A stretch of DNA of 34,828 nt from Anaerolineales bacterium (GTDB taxonomy: Bacteria > Chloroflexota > Anaerolineae > Anaerolineales > UBA6668): positions 1 through 34,828 of the forward strand of contig JAHDIM010000017.1 in NCBI GenBank assembly GCA_020630805.1, given 5' to 3'. Made by a program: the position numbers and the translations under genes. Positions 13,895 to 21,046 of the stretch are shown one piece after another. The notes under the pieces were generated by a model. The model ran no database searches. It saw only the letters and a list, made by a program, of their open reading frames with translations, and had not been told where the DNA came from. The first letter of the stretch is position 1; every line of letters starts with the position of its first letter.

Positions 13895-16882
13895 ATGACT
13901 TCCACAAATAATCATGTGGCAGTGTTTGTAGACGTTGAAAACATCGTCTTTTCACTGCGCAACCGCTTTGGCGTTGACGCCAATTTCCAAGACATTATGA
14001 CCCGTTGCCGCGAGTATGGACGCGTAAAAATTGCGCGTGCTTACGGCCAATGGGATGAAAAATTCCTCGTTCGTGAGATCCAATGGCTGAATAATTGCGG
14101 CTTTGATCTCATGCATGTGCCAACTTCCACCCACAAAGCCAACGGGTTTACGAACAAATCTAAGCCGAACATCGTCGACATTTATATGACGGTTGACGCA
14201 ATGCGCGTATTGGCGGAAGACGAATCTATCAGCACATTTGTGTTGCTCACTGGCGACGGTGACTTCATTCCTTTGGTGAATGCCATCAAACGCGCAGGGA
14301 AAAGTGTTATTGCTGTTGGGGTTGACCGCTGCTGGTCAGACAATCTTGAGTCTGCGGTTGATGAGTTCTTGCCCTACAGTGAGATTTCGCCAACCTCGAT
14401 TGGACTGATCAACGTCGATGAAATTGATCTTGACAATCGGGTCATTGAGATTGTGAAAACCATGCGCGCCCAAGGGCATGAAACCCCTAGCTTGCAACAA
14501 CTGTCTGAGTGGCTCAAGACCGGCATTGAAGGCTATGATGATCGCCGTCTGATCACTTCAGAAAGCTGGTATTACCGCGACTTACGCGCCTACTTACAAA
14601 ATCGGTTGGGGCCAAAAGGCTATCAGATTCGCAAAAAGGGCGGCAAAGAAATTCTCTTAGCACCTGACAGCGCTACTCCCAAAGAGACTGCCTCAAACGA
14701 TGCAGTGACAAACGCTACCGAACCTGCTGAAAAAGAAACGGCACCAAAGAAAAAATCTAGAAATAAAGGAAAAGGCAAAGCCGAAGACAAGAAGCGCGGC
14801 AAGCGGCAAGACAAATCCGAAAAGAAATTGGCGCAAAAAGCTGCTCCCTCAGCTGAACCAATCGCTGAATCTGTACCAGCAGACGTCGTTATCGAAGACA
14901 CGCCAGTAGAGACCGTTGAAGTTGAAGCCGCCGCAGAAGCAGTTGAAGCTCCAGCCCCAGAAGTGTCTGACGAAGAATTGACCTATGCTGCGTCTCAAGC
15001 GCTGCTTGTGAGAGCCGTAACCAAGCTTTCAGAAGAAGGGCGCAATCCACGGGCGTCAATTGTCAAGCTCACTATGCGCCGGTTGAATGATCAGTTCAAC
15101 GAAAAAAACTTCCTAAATGCAAGCGGTCAACGCTTTACAAAATTCGACGAATTCCTCATTGATGCCGAAGCAGACGGCCTCGTCCGCTTAGAAGGCGCTG
15201 GGGTATATCGTGAAGTGTATCTTCCGTCAGAAACAGATGCTGTAGAAGCCAAAACTGAAGCGGTTGAGATCCCTGAGGCAGAGGTCGCAGCAGAACCTGT
15301 TATCGACGCTGTTGAAACAGAAACAGAGGTTACCGAAACCCCTGACCAAGCAGTGGAAGCAGCAACTGAAACTGAGATCGCTGACGACGTTATAGAAGAC
15401 ATTGAAGAAGCAGTTGCTGAAATTGTCGAAGATCCTGTTGTAGAAGAGGTGGTGGTTGAAGCTGAACCACCTGTCGCCGCAGTTGAGGTGGACGTTGAAG
15501 TTGTCTCAGATGCAGTAGACGTAGAAGTTGTTGTGGATGCTGAAGCTGAAATTGAAGCAAATCCTGACATCGACCCTGAAGCAGAGAACACTGAAGATGA
15601 AGCAAGTATCGTTGAAGACACAAGCGAAGTCGTTGCTGAAATTGAAGCAGAAGCTGTTGCAGCACCCGTTCACGTTACCGACGAACTTAGCATCGAATAT
15701 GTGTCTACAGCGCCTGAAGTAGAGGAATCCGTTCTAGAAGACGCCAACGCACTGGACATTCCACCTGTCAATGAAGTGGTTGTTCTGGAAGATCAAGAAA
15801 GCCCTGTCGAGGAAGATCTTGACTTGCCACCTTTCTTGAAAACCAAAACCGAGCCGCTTGAAGCCTTAGACGTGGAAGTAGACACTCCGTCAGAAGACGT
15901 TGATGCTGAGGCAGCAGACGAGCGTGTCGTAGAAGTCGCTCCAGAAGCAGATCTGGTTGAGGCTGTAGAAGTCGAGGCCGAGCCAGAAGAGGTCAATGAA
16001 GACGTCGTCGCTGAGGAAAGCGAAGCACCCGTAGTCGACGACGTTGAGCCAGTCGCTGAAGCCCCAACTGAAGATCCAGTTATTGAGGCGCCAGAAACAG
16101 CGCCTGAAATCAATCCACTGCCTGACACAGGTGAGATCGACCTGCCCGGTGAAGTCACGCAACAATTCCAATTGCGTGAAAAAATCAAGGCAATTGAGAG
16201 CGAATTAGGCGGATCGATTGCCACTGGACAATTCGCTGCAGAAACCGATGAAGGTAGCGCGAATCCTGAGGCGCTCGGCTTGCTGAAGCCACTTGGTGAA
16301 ATTGCAACAGGCCCACTGCCAGACGGCCTCAGTTCAATTACTGAGAAATTGGAAACCGCCGCAGAGGCAGTTGAAGAGGATGCGTTAGACATCTTTGCCG
16401 ATGTTGAGGAAAGCCAAGAGCTGACGGTCGAAGAACTTGAATCCATCATGCAGCATAATGACGACCTCGTTGAAGATGCCTCTTTGGTCGAGACAACTTT
16501 AGACTTTGAAGATCTCAATACCTTCGCACAAGAAGAATTCATTGATGACGCAGCCTCCGAGGACGTCACCGACAGCACCGACGAAGCGGATACAGAAGTA
16601 ACGCGCGGCATTCTGGCAGATGAAGAAGTCAAACGCCAAGTTGTAATGTGGATGAACGGTTACAACGCCTTCCCCGCAACCATTGATGCTTTGAAAGAGC
16701 ATTGTCACGCCATGCGAGACACATCAGAATATGGGCTAAGCAATGGGCAAGTAGACCAACTCGTGCTGGATGCTGTCATGGCTGGTATTCTACAAATGGA
16801 GCCGACATTGACAACGCCAGCGCTCTATAACCTCAATATCACCAAGGATACTGTTGCTGAATATCTAAATCGCAGTAACTAA
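13895..16882 (+). CDS. NYN-LOTUS putative RNase with very long acidic central region
   Basis: 995 residues from ATG 13895, chosen because its N-terminus then aligns with the paralog; ATG 13823 would add 24 unrelated residues and neither has a clear ribosome binding site. The NYN domain (1-165) keeps Asp13, Asp95, Asp121 and Asp123 (LLTGDGDF). A LOTUS-like unit at about 178-255 is followed by a Lys/Arg-rich stretch (285-315), and a second LOTUS-like unit at about 360-440 (FDEFLIDAEADGLV). About 450 residues rich in Glu, Val, Ala and Asp follow (450-900), with EV/EA/VE repeats and almost no Lys or Arg. A C-terminal domain (about 905-995) resembles residues 380-460 of the paralog. Basic patch plus acidic tail suggests nucleic-acid handling with a disordered mimic or spacer; this is inference. 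Confidence 0.8.
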   Translation: MTSTNNHVAVFVDVENIVFSLRNRFGVDANFQDIMTRCREYGRVKIARAYGQWDEKFLVREIQWLNNCGFDLMHVPTSTHKANGFTNKSKPNIVDIYMTVDAMRVLAEDESISTFVLLTGDGDFIPLVNAIKRAGKSVIAVGVDRCWSDNLESAVDEFLPYSEISPTSIGLINVDEIDLDNRVIEIVKTMRAQGHETPSLQQLSEWLKTGIEGYDDRRLITSESWYYRDLRAYLQNRLGPKGYQIRKKGGKEILLAPDSATPKETASNDAVTNATEPAEKETAPKKKSRNKGKGKAEDKKRGKRQDKSEKKLAQKAAPSAEPIAESVPADVVIEDTPVETVEVEAAAEAVEAPAPEVSDEELTYAASQALLVRAVTKLSEEGRNPRASIVKLTMRRLNDQFNEKNFLNASGQRFTKFDEFLIDAEADGLVRLEGAGVYREVYLPSETDAVEAKTEAVEIPEAEVAAEPVIDAVETETEVTETPDQAVEAATETEIADDVIEDIEEAVAEIVEDPVVEEVVVEAEPPVAAVEVDVEVVSDAVDVEVVVDAEAEIEANPDIDPEAENTEDEASIVEDTSEVVAEIEAEAVAAPVHVTDELSIEYVSTAPEVEESVLEDANALDIPPVNEVVVLEDQESPVEEDLDLPPFLKTKTEPLEALDVEVDTPSEDVDAEAADERVVEVAPEADLVEAVEVEAEPEEVNEDVVAEESEAPVVDDVEPVAEAPTEDPVIEAPETAPEINPLPDTGEIDLPGEVTQQFQLREKIKAIESELGGSIATGQFAAETDEGSANPEALGLLKPLGEIATGPLPDGLSSITEKLETAAEAVEEDALDIFADVEESQELTVEELESIMQHNDDLVEDASLVETTLDFEDLNTFAQEEFIDDAASEDVTDSTDEADTEVTRGILADEEVKRQVVMWMNGYNAFPATIDALKEHCHAMRDTSEYGLSNGQVDQLVLDAVMAGILQMEPTLTTPALYNLNITKDTVAEYLNRSN

Positions 16883-16903
16883 ATAGCCCCTTATTTTGAA
16901 TCA

Positions 16904-16935
16904 AAAAGGCGACCGATTTAGTCGCCTTTTGTTTT
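16904..16935. terminator. Bidirectional intrinsic terminator
   Basis: Stem AAAAGGCGAC/GTCGCCTTTT (16904-16913, 16921-16930) with T-rich tail, between the convergent NYN-LOTUS and flavoprotein genes. Confidence 0.9.
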
Positions 16936-16959
16936 TAAGTACAGTTTTCAGAAGCGGGG

Positions 16960-18339
16960 CTATTCCACTTCTTTGACGTTGTCCATCAGAGAAAAGAACC
17001 CTTCAACCAAAGTAGGATGAATATAAATAGACTTCTCAAACAAGGTATACGGCGCGTCTGCCATCATTAGCGCCATGAGCACTTGGACGACCTCACCTCC
17101 TTCAACACCCAAGATTGTCGCACCTAGAATACGATCATTCTCAGCATTGACCACAATTTTCATCATGCCTTGCGTTTCATCACGCTCAATTGCCCGCGCA
17201 ACCCAAGCCATTGGAATAGACCCAACTTTGAGCTTATACCCAGCTGCGCGCGCTTCCATTTCGGTCATACCAACACGACCCAATTCTGGATCCGTAAACA
17301 TGGCATAAGGCACTAACCGATTCTCAGTTGTGCGTTGTTTCCCATGAATGAGTGCATCAAACACAATGAGATGGTCGTCATAGGCAATGTGGGTAAACTG
17401 AGCGCCACCTTTGACGTCACCCAATGCCCAAACGCCCGGCACATTGGTTTCCAACTTTTCATTGACCTTGATGAAGCCAGGCCCATAGGTTTCAATGCCA
17501 GCAGCGTCTAGCCCGAGGTCAGCAGTATTTGGTGTTCGGCCAACGGCCATAAAGAAATGCGAGCCATCAATTTCAAACGTTGACTCATCAGCGCGGTTTT
17601 GAACGACTGCCGTGAAACCAGTATCTGTTTTTTTCAGTTCAGACACCGTAGCGCCAAAGTGAAAGGCCATCCCTTCAGCTTCTAAAGCCGTTTGCAACGA
17701 CGCAGCAACATCTTCATCTTCGCGTGCCAATAAGCGGTCTGCATATTCAATAACGGTCACTTTGGCACCAAAACGGGCAAACATCTGCCCAAACTCAAGC
17801 CCAAGATAGTTACCACCCAAAATAACCAAGTGCTCTGGAACTGTTGTCAGGTCTAAGATTTCACGGTTGGTGACGTACTCAATATCCTCAAGACCAGTAA
17901 TTGGCAACACGCGTGGGCTGGTGCCTACATTGATGAAAATCTTTTCACTAGTCAGTTCTTCGCCGTTCACTTCCACAGTATGTGGTCCCGTAAAGCGGGC
18001 ATGCCCACGATGCAGATCAATATTTTCGCGCTTGCCAGTGTGGTGCTCTTGACCACCGCGCCATTGCTTCACAATCTCATCTTTGCGGGCCACAATCTCA
18101 GGCAAATTGACACTGACTTCGCCAGTTTGCACGCCAAGCGTATTGGCTTTACGCGCGTAGTGTGCCAATCGGGCACTTGCAATCATTGTTTTGGTTGGCG
18201 TACAGCCATAATTCACACAAGAGCCACCTAGATGTTCTTTTTCAATCAGCGCGATTTTCCACCCTAGGTCAGATAGCTTATGCGCAAGCGGGTTTCCAGC
18301 CTGGCCAGAACCGATGATGATCGCGTCGTATGTTTTCAT
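16960..18339 (-). CDS. Mercuric reductase-like pyridine nucleotide-disulfide oxidoreductase
   Basis: 459 residues or so from ATG 18339, supported by AGGA nine bases upstream; the frame extends to 18390 without such a site. FAD-binding IIIGSGQAG (8-16), the redox disulfide GGSCVNYGCTPTK (Cys41, Cys46), the NAD-binding LVILGGNYLGLEFG, a second FAD motif NVPGVWALGDVKGG and the dimerisation domain ending HPTLVEGF are all present. The N-terminal metal-binding domain and the C-terminal Cys pair of true mercuric reductase are missing, so mercury reduction is not supported. It is likelier a general disulfide reductase or hypothiocyanite/quinone-type enzyme. It lies downstream of the double thioredoxin gene on the same strand, but a terminator and repeat separate them. 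Confidence 0.88.
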   Translation of the reverse strand: MKTYDAIIIGSGQAGNPLAHKLSDLGWKIALIEKEHLGGSCVNYGCTPTKTMIASARLAHYARKANTLGVQTGEVSVNLPEIVARKDEIVKQWRGGQEHHTGKRENIDLHRGHARFTGPHTVEVNGEELTSEKIFINVGTSPRVLPITGLEDIEYVTNREILDLTTVPEHLVILGGNYLGLEFGQMFARFGAKVTVIEYADRLLAREDEDVAASLQTALEAEGMAFHFGATVSELKKTDTGFTAVVQNRADESTFEIDGSHFFMAVGRTPNTADLGLDAAGIETYGPGFIKVNEKLETNVPGVWALGDVKGGAQFTHIAYDDHLIVFDALIHGKQRTTENRLVPYAMFTDPELGRVGMTEMEARAAGYKLKVGSIPMAWVARAIERDETQGMMKIVVNAENDRILGATILGVEGGEVVQVLMALMMADAPYTLFEKSIYIHPTLVEGFFSLMDNVKEVE

Positions 18340-18426
18340 AATGTTTCCTGTCTGTCTGTGAAGACCGCATAATTTTGCGCCATGGCGCACTATGTCACTA
18401 TAGCTATGCTTATTTTGTGTAATTCA

Positions 18427-18462
18427 AAAAGCAGTCGTACTCTATTGAGCACGACTGCTTTT
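18427..18462 (-). terminator. Strong hairpin terminator
   Basis: A perfect 12-bp stem AAAAGCAGTCGT (18427-18438) and ACGACTGCTTTT (18451-18462). It is flanked by A and T runs, so it can act in both directions between the thioredoxin region and the flavoprotein gene. Confidence 0.85.
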
Positions 18463-18480
18463 GTTTTCTTACTTACGTTC

Positions 18481-18595
18481 TAAGTGTTTCGCAACAAAAA
18501 TTCACAAATTAATACGATGTTTGTTTGCAAAACCTTCAGGAATAACCAGATCTACCTTCAAGTTTATTTTTGAAATTTTTCTGGTTTTTACATAA
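18481..18595 (+). repeat. Dispersed two-hairpin element, copy 1
   Basis: A 115-bp sequence repeated in inverted orientation at 28450-28563 with about 90 percent identity by eye. It begins TAAGTGTTTCGCAAC and ends CATAA. Hairpin 1 pairs GTTTCGCAAC with GTTTGCAAAAC (G-U included); hairpin 2 pairs AACCAGA with TCTGGTT, with an inner TTCAA/TTGAA, then T5. It lies directly downstream of the thioredoxin stop but in antisense. Confidence 0.8.
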
Positions 18596-18600
18596 GACGC

Positions 18601-19284
18601 TTACAGCATCTTTTCAATGTTCGCTTTGATGCTGGCTTTCGGGTGTGCCCCAACAACGCTTTCAGCTTCGCCGCCTTTGACAAACAGCATGGTTGGAATA
18701 CCACGGACACCATAGTGACCAGCCCATTGCTTATGGTCGTCAACATTGATCTTTACAATCTTGACCTTCCCATCATATTCAGCCGCCAATTCATCCAAGA
18801 TTGGGCCAACCATGCGGCAAGGGCCACACCAAGGTGCCCAGAAATCTACCACAACAGGAACTTCTGATTTCAGCACAACGCTTTCGAAGTCAGAGTCACC
18901 TAAGTTGACTGGCTTTGTCCAGTCATAGTCATCGGGTGCTGGCGCAGGGGCAGGTTCTGGCGCATTCAACATACTTTTGATGTTTGCTTCAATTGCAGCT
19001 TTGGGGTGTGCCCCAACAACGCTTTTAACATCACCATTATTGACAAACAGCATGGTTGGAATACCACGGACACCGTAGTGACCGGCCCATTGCTTATTCT
19101 CATCAACATCCACTTTCACAATCTTGACTTGGCCATCATATTCGGCAGCCAATTCATCCAAGATTGGGCCGACCATGCGGCAAGGACCACACCAGGCCGC
19201 CCAAAAGTCAACGACTACGGGGACGTCTGAGTCCAAGACAGTGTTTTGAAATTCAGCATCTGAAATATTCAGAGGTTTTGACAT
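18601..19284 (-). CDS. Double thioredoxin (two fused Trx domains)
   Basis: 227 residues from ATG 19284, supported by AGGAG five bases upstream. Two complete thioredoxin domains each carry WCGPC (31-35 and 152-156) with the cis-Pro loop GIPTMLF. They are joined by an Ala/Pro-rich linker (PEPAPAPAPDDYDW). The halves are nearly identical over long stretches (DELAAEYDG..KIVK, KQWAGHYGVRGIPTMLFV, GAHPKA), also at DNA level, so this is a recent tandem duplication. Both motifs look active, giving a two-disulfide cytoplasmic reductant. It lies 84 bases after the CstR-like repressor gene on the same strand and is probably in its operon, which points to thiol or sulfane-sulfur stress. Confidence 0.93.
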   Translation of the reverse strand: MSKPLNISDAEFQNTVLDSDVPVVVDFWAAWCGPCRMVGPILDELAAEYDGQVKIVKVDVDENKQWAGHYGVRGIPTMLFVNNGDVKSVVGAHPKAAIEANIKSMLNAPEPAPAPAPDDYDWTKPVNLGDSDFESVVLKSEVPVVVDFWAPWCGPCRMVGPILDELAAEYDGKVKIVKINVDDHKQWAGHYGVRGIPTMLFVKGGEAESVVGAHPKASIKANIEKML

Positions 19285-19367
19285 GTTGTCTCCTAATTGA
19301 CTGGCAGACACGCCAGATATGTTCTTATGTTGAAGAGCAGTTCAGTGAAGCAATTCTTACGAATGCG

Positions 19368-19634
19368 CTAACCTGCTTTTCCGATTAGCGTAATCAAGTC
19401 ATCCAACAACGCTTGACGGCTGACGGGATCATTTTCATCAAGTTGCAGCACACAATCAGATGCATACGTGCGCATGTAAGCCAAGCTAGCGTTCTGTACC
19501 GCAGACTTGATGGCCGTCAACTGTTGAATAATCTCTTTACAGTCGCGTTCGTCTTCAAGCATACGCTGTACACCACGCACTTGACCTTCAATGCGCTTTA
19601 ATCGTTTTTGAACATCAGATTGTGAATCACTCAT
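19368..19634 (-). CDS. CsoR/FrmR-family repressor, CstR-like (Cys-Tyr-Cys)
   Basis: 88 residues, an all-helical DUF156 repressor: RLKRIEGQVRGVQRML, then ERDCKEIIQQLTAIKSAVQ. The family's sensing residues are Cys32 and Cys61. The His found in copper-sensing CsoR, 25 residues after the first Cys, is Tyr57 here. Loss of this His with two Cys spaced by 29 is the pattern of persulfide-sensing CstR, so a sulfane-sulfur or thiol sensor is more likely than a copper sensor. The promoter -10 box overlaps a palindrome at the start codon, consistent with autoregulation. It precedes the double thioredoxin gene. No copper ATPase or rhodanese is in the window. Confidence 0.88.
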   Translation of the reverse strand: MSDSQSDVQKRLKRIEGQVRGVQRMLEDERDCKEIIQQLTAIKSAVQNASLAYMRTYASDCVLQLDENDPVSRQALLDDLITLIGKAG

Positions 19635-19674
19635 ACTCTACCGGAGTATACTACCTTCCAAAAACATGGGTCAA
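19633..19674 (-). promoter_or_regulatory. Promoter and operator of the CstR-like operon
   Basis: On the minus strand: TTGACC (19669-19674), an 18-base spacer, TATACT (19645-19650). The inverted repeat ATACTC/GAGTAT (19633-19638, 19644-19649) covers the -10 box and reaches the start codon. The predicted transcript would start only a few bases before ATG 19634, explaining the lack of a ribosome binding site. CsoR-type operators are similar short G/C-centred palindromes. Confidence 0.65.
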
Positions 19675-19751
19675 TAGTAACCTAGCAGTTCTGACAAAAG
19701 ATTAATACCGTAATTCTTGCAAAATACGCGTAAAGAAAGGGGGATTTTTGA

Positions 19752-19780
19752 TTGACACTTATTTTTAGGGTCAGTATAAT
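19752..19780 (+). promoter_or_regulatory. Perfect consensus sigma-70 promoter
   Basis: TTGACA (19752-19757), exactly 17 bases, TATAAT (19775-19780), upstream of the S1 protein gene. It suggests high housekeeping expression. Confidence 0.88.
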
Positions 19781-19787
19781 CCTTTGG

Positions 19788-19842
19788 CTAATCCAACGTT
19801 AAGAATTTGACAGTTGGGTTAGTAATAATCGGATTGCGATCC
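19788..19842 (+). promoter_or_regulatory. Structured 5' leader of the S1-protein gene
   Basis: A 10-bp stem, CTAATCCAAC (19788-19797) with GTTGGGTTAG (19813-19822), including one G-U pair, and a small GGAT/ATCC hairpin (19831-19842) lie in the leader, which otherwise has only a weak ribosome binding site. This could allow autoregulation, as known for some ribosomal-protein genes. Confidence 0.4.
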
Positions 19843-19862
19843 TAAACGGAAAAAATACTCAG

Positions 19863-20633
19863 ATGACAGAAGAAGTCCCAAGCCCAGAAGCTGCAGAAGA
19901 AACCACAGCTGTGGAAGAAGTGGAAGCAGCACCACCAAGTTCTTTCGCCGACCTTAAGCGAAAGATGAAGTTCGCGGGCACAGTAAAGAAAATTCAAGCA
20001 CTTGCATCTATTGCAGCGGTTGATATTGGAATCGCTGATGCAAACGCCCTGATCCACCTTTCACGCATCCCTCGTGAAGGCGGTCAAAAAATCGAAGAAT
20101 TGATCAAAGAAGGTCAAGCCGTCGATGTATGGGTCAGTAAACTGTCACCAGATAAGAAGCGCGTTGAACTGACCATGTTCGAACCGCTTGCAGTGGAATG
20201 GCGCGAAATTGAAATTGGCCAAGTCTACGCAACTGGTAAGGTTGTCCGTGTTGAAAAGTACGGGGCCTTTGTTGACATTGGCGCTGAACGCCCAGGGTTG
20301 CTCCACGTTCGTGAATTAAGCACCGACTTCGTCAAGCATGCTGGCAACTTGGTTAGCATTGGTGACGAAATGGAAGTCATTGTGAGTGGTGTCAATCGCA
20401 AGAAGAAGCAAATTGACTTCACCGTACCAAAGCCTGAACTTGAAGGCGAGCCAGAAGAAGATTACGAAGAAGAAGAACCTGTTGAGGTGATGAGCCCAAT
20501 GGAATATGCCTTCAAAATGGCCCAAAACAAGAACCAAGGCAAGAAAAAGAAGCGCAAGAAGAAGTCATACGGTGCCAGCAAGCTGGACGACATGTTCGAA
20601 CGCACGCTTTCTGGGCACGACTCAGGCGAATAA
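19863..20633 (+). CDS. S1 RNA-binding domain protein
   Basis: 256 residues. An acidic N-terminus (1-25) precedes a first, diverged S1 domain (about 36-105, with ALIHLSRI) and a second, clearer one (about 119-189: GQVYATGKVVRVEKYGAFVDIG, GLLHVREL, GDEMEVIVSGVNRKKKQIDFTV). A very acidic patch (197-209), then a strongly basic tract (KKKKRKKK, 227-234) and a short tail follow. It is much shorter than full ribosomal protein S1 (4-6 domains) and may bind mRNA or the ribosome. It is monocistronic, behind a perfect promoter and before a strong terminator. Confidence 0.9.
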   Translation: MTEEVPSPEAAEETTAVEEVEAAPPSSFADLKRKMKFAGTVKKIQALASIAAVDIGIADANALIHLSRIPREGGQKIEELIKEGQAVDVWVSKLSPDKKRVELTMFEPLAVEWREIEIGQVYATGKVVRVEKYGAFVDIGAERPGLLHVRELSTDFVKHAGNLVSIGDEMEVIVSGVNRKKKQIDFTVPKPELEGEPEEDYEEEEPVEVMSPMEYAFKMAQNKNQGKKKKRKKKSYGASKLDDMFERTLSGHDSGE

Positions 20634-20635
20634 AC

Positions 20636-20666
20636 AAAAACACCCGCAGTTGCGGGTGTTTTTTTA
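20636..20666 (+). terminator. Intrinsic terminator of the S1-protein gene
   Basis: Stem AAAAACACCCGC/GCGGGTGTTTTT (20636-20647, 20652-20663), loop AGTT, T run. Confidence 0.93.
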
Positions 20667-20693
20667 TTTCAATTATTTTAGCGGCGAACGGGT

Positions 20694-20945
20694 CTAGTAG
20701 ACTTCGTCTTCGTCGTCCTCATCCCATTCGTTGTAGAGACCATCATCATCTTCATACAGATCTTCTAGTTCGTCATCATCACCTGAGATTAAGTCGAGAA
20801 GCGCGTCATTATCTTCTTCTTCCTTTAGCTCTTTGATTTGGTACGTCAGACACCCGTCTTCGGGATCAAATTGAACAATTGGGCTGACGCAATATCCCTT
20901 TTTGAGAAATAAGCAGTCTTCATAAAAACAACGAATTTTTGCCAT
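20694..20945 (-). CDS. Small Cys-containing protein with acidic tail, unknown function
   Basis: 83 residues. The N-terminal third has four Cys (6, 11, 19, 32) in a CFYEDC...GYC...GC pattern that could bind a metal. The rest is extremely acidic (DDDELEDLYEDDDG..., ending EDEDEVY-like). AGGTGA a few bases upstream supports ATG 20945. I do not recognise a named family. Its small size, Cys spacing and acid tail suggest a metal- or protein-binding accessory. It is convergent with the S1 gene, and the shared hairpin may terminate both. Confidence 0.7.
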   Translation of the reverse strand: MAKIRCFYEDCLFLKKGYCVSPIVQFDPEDGCLTYQIKELKEEEDNDALLDLISGDDDELEDLYEDDDGLYNEWDEDDEDEVY

Positions 20946-21046
20946 TGGTCTTCACCTAATTTAGATTGGTTTACGCAAACTACAATGCGTGCTCCGGTTT
21001 CAGAATAACAAATTTTTGACGGTTCTTGCAAGACACAATTCGCAAC

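Noticed and set aside
15127-16632. Long open frames on the minus strand (Ser/Thr-rich, up to 279 residues) opposite the acidic region of the second NYN gene
   Set aside because: They mirror the GAA/GAC/GTT-rich codons of the sense gene and give low-complexity Ser-rich products; no ribosome binding sites.
16960-18339. Annotation as true mercuric reductase (merA)
   Set aside because: No metal-binding N-terminal domain, no C-terminal Cys pair and no mer genes nearby.
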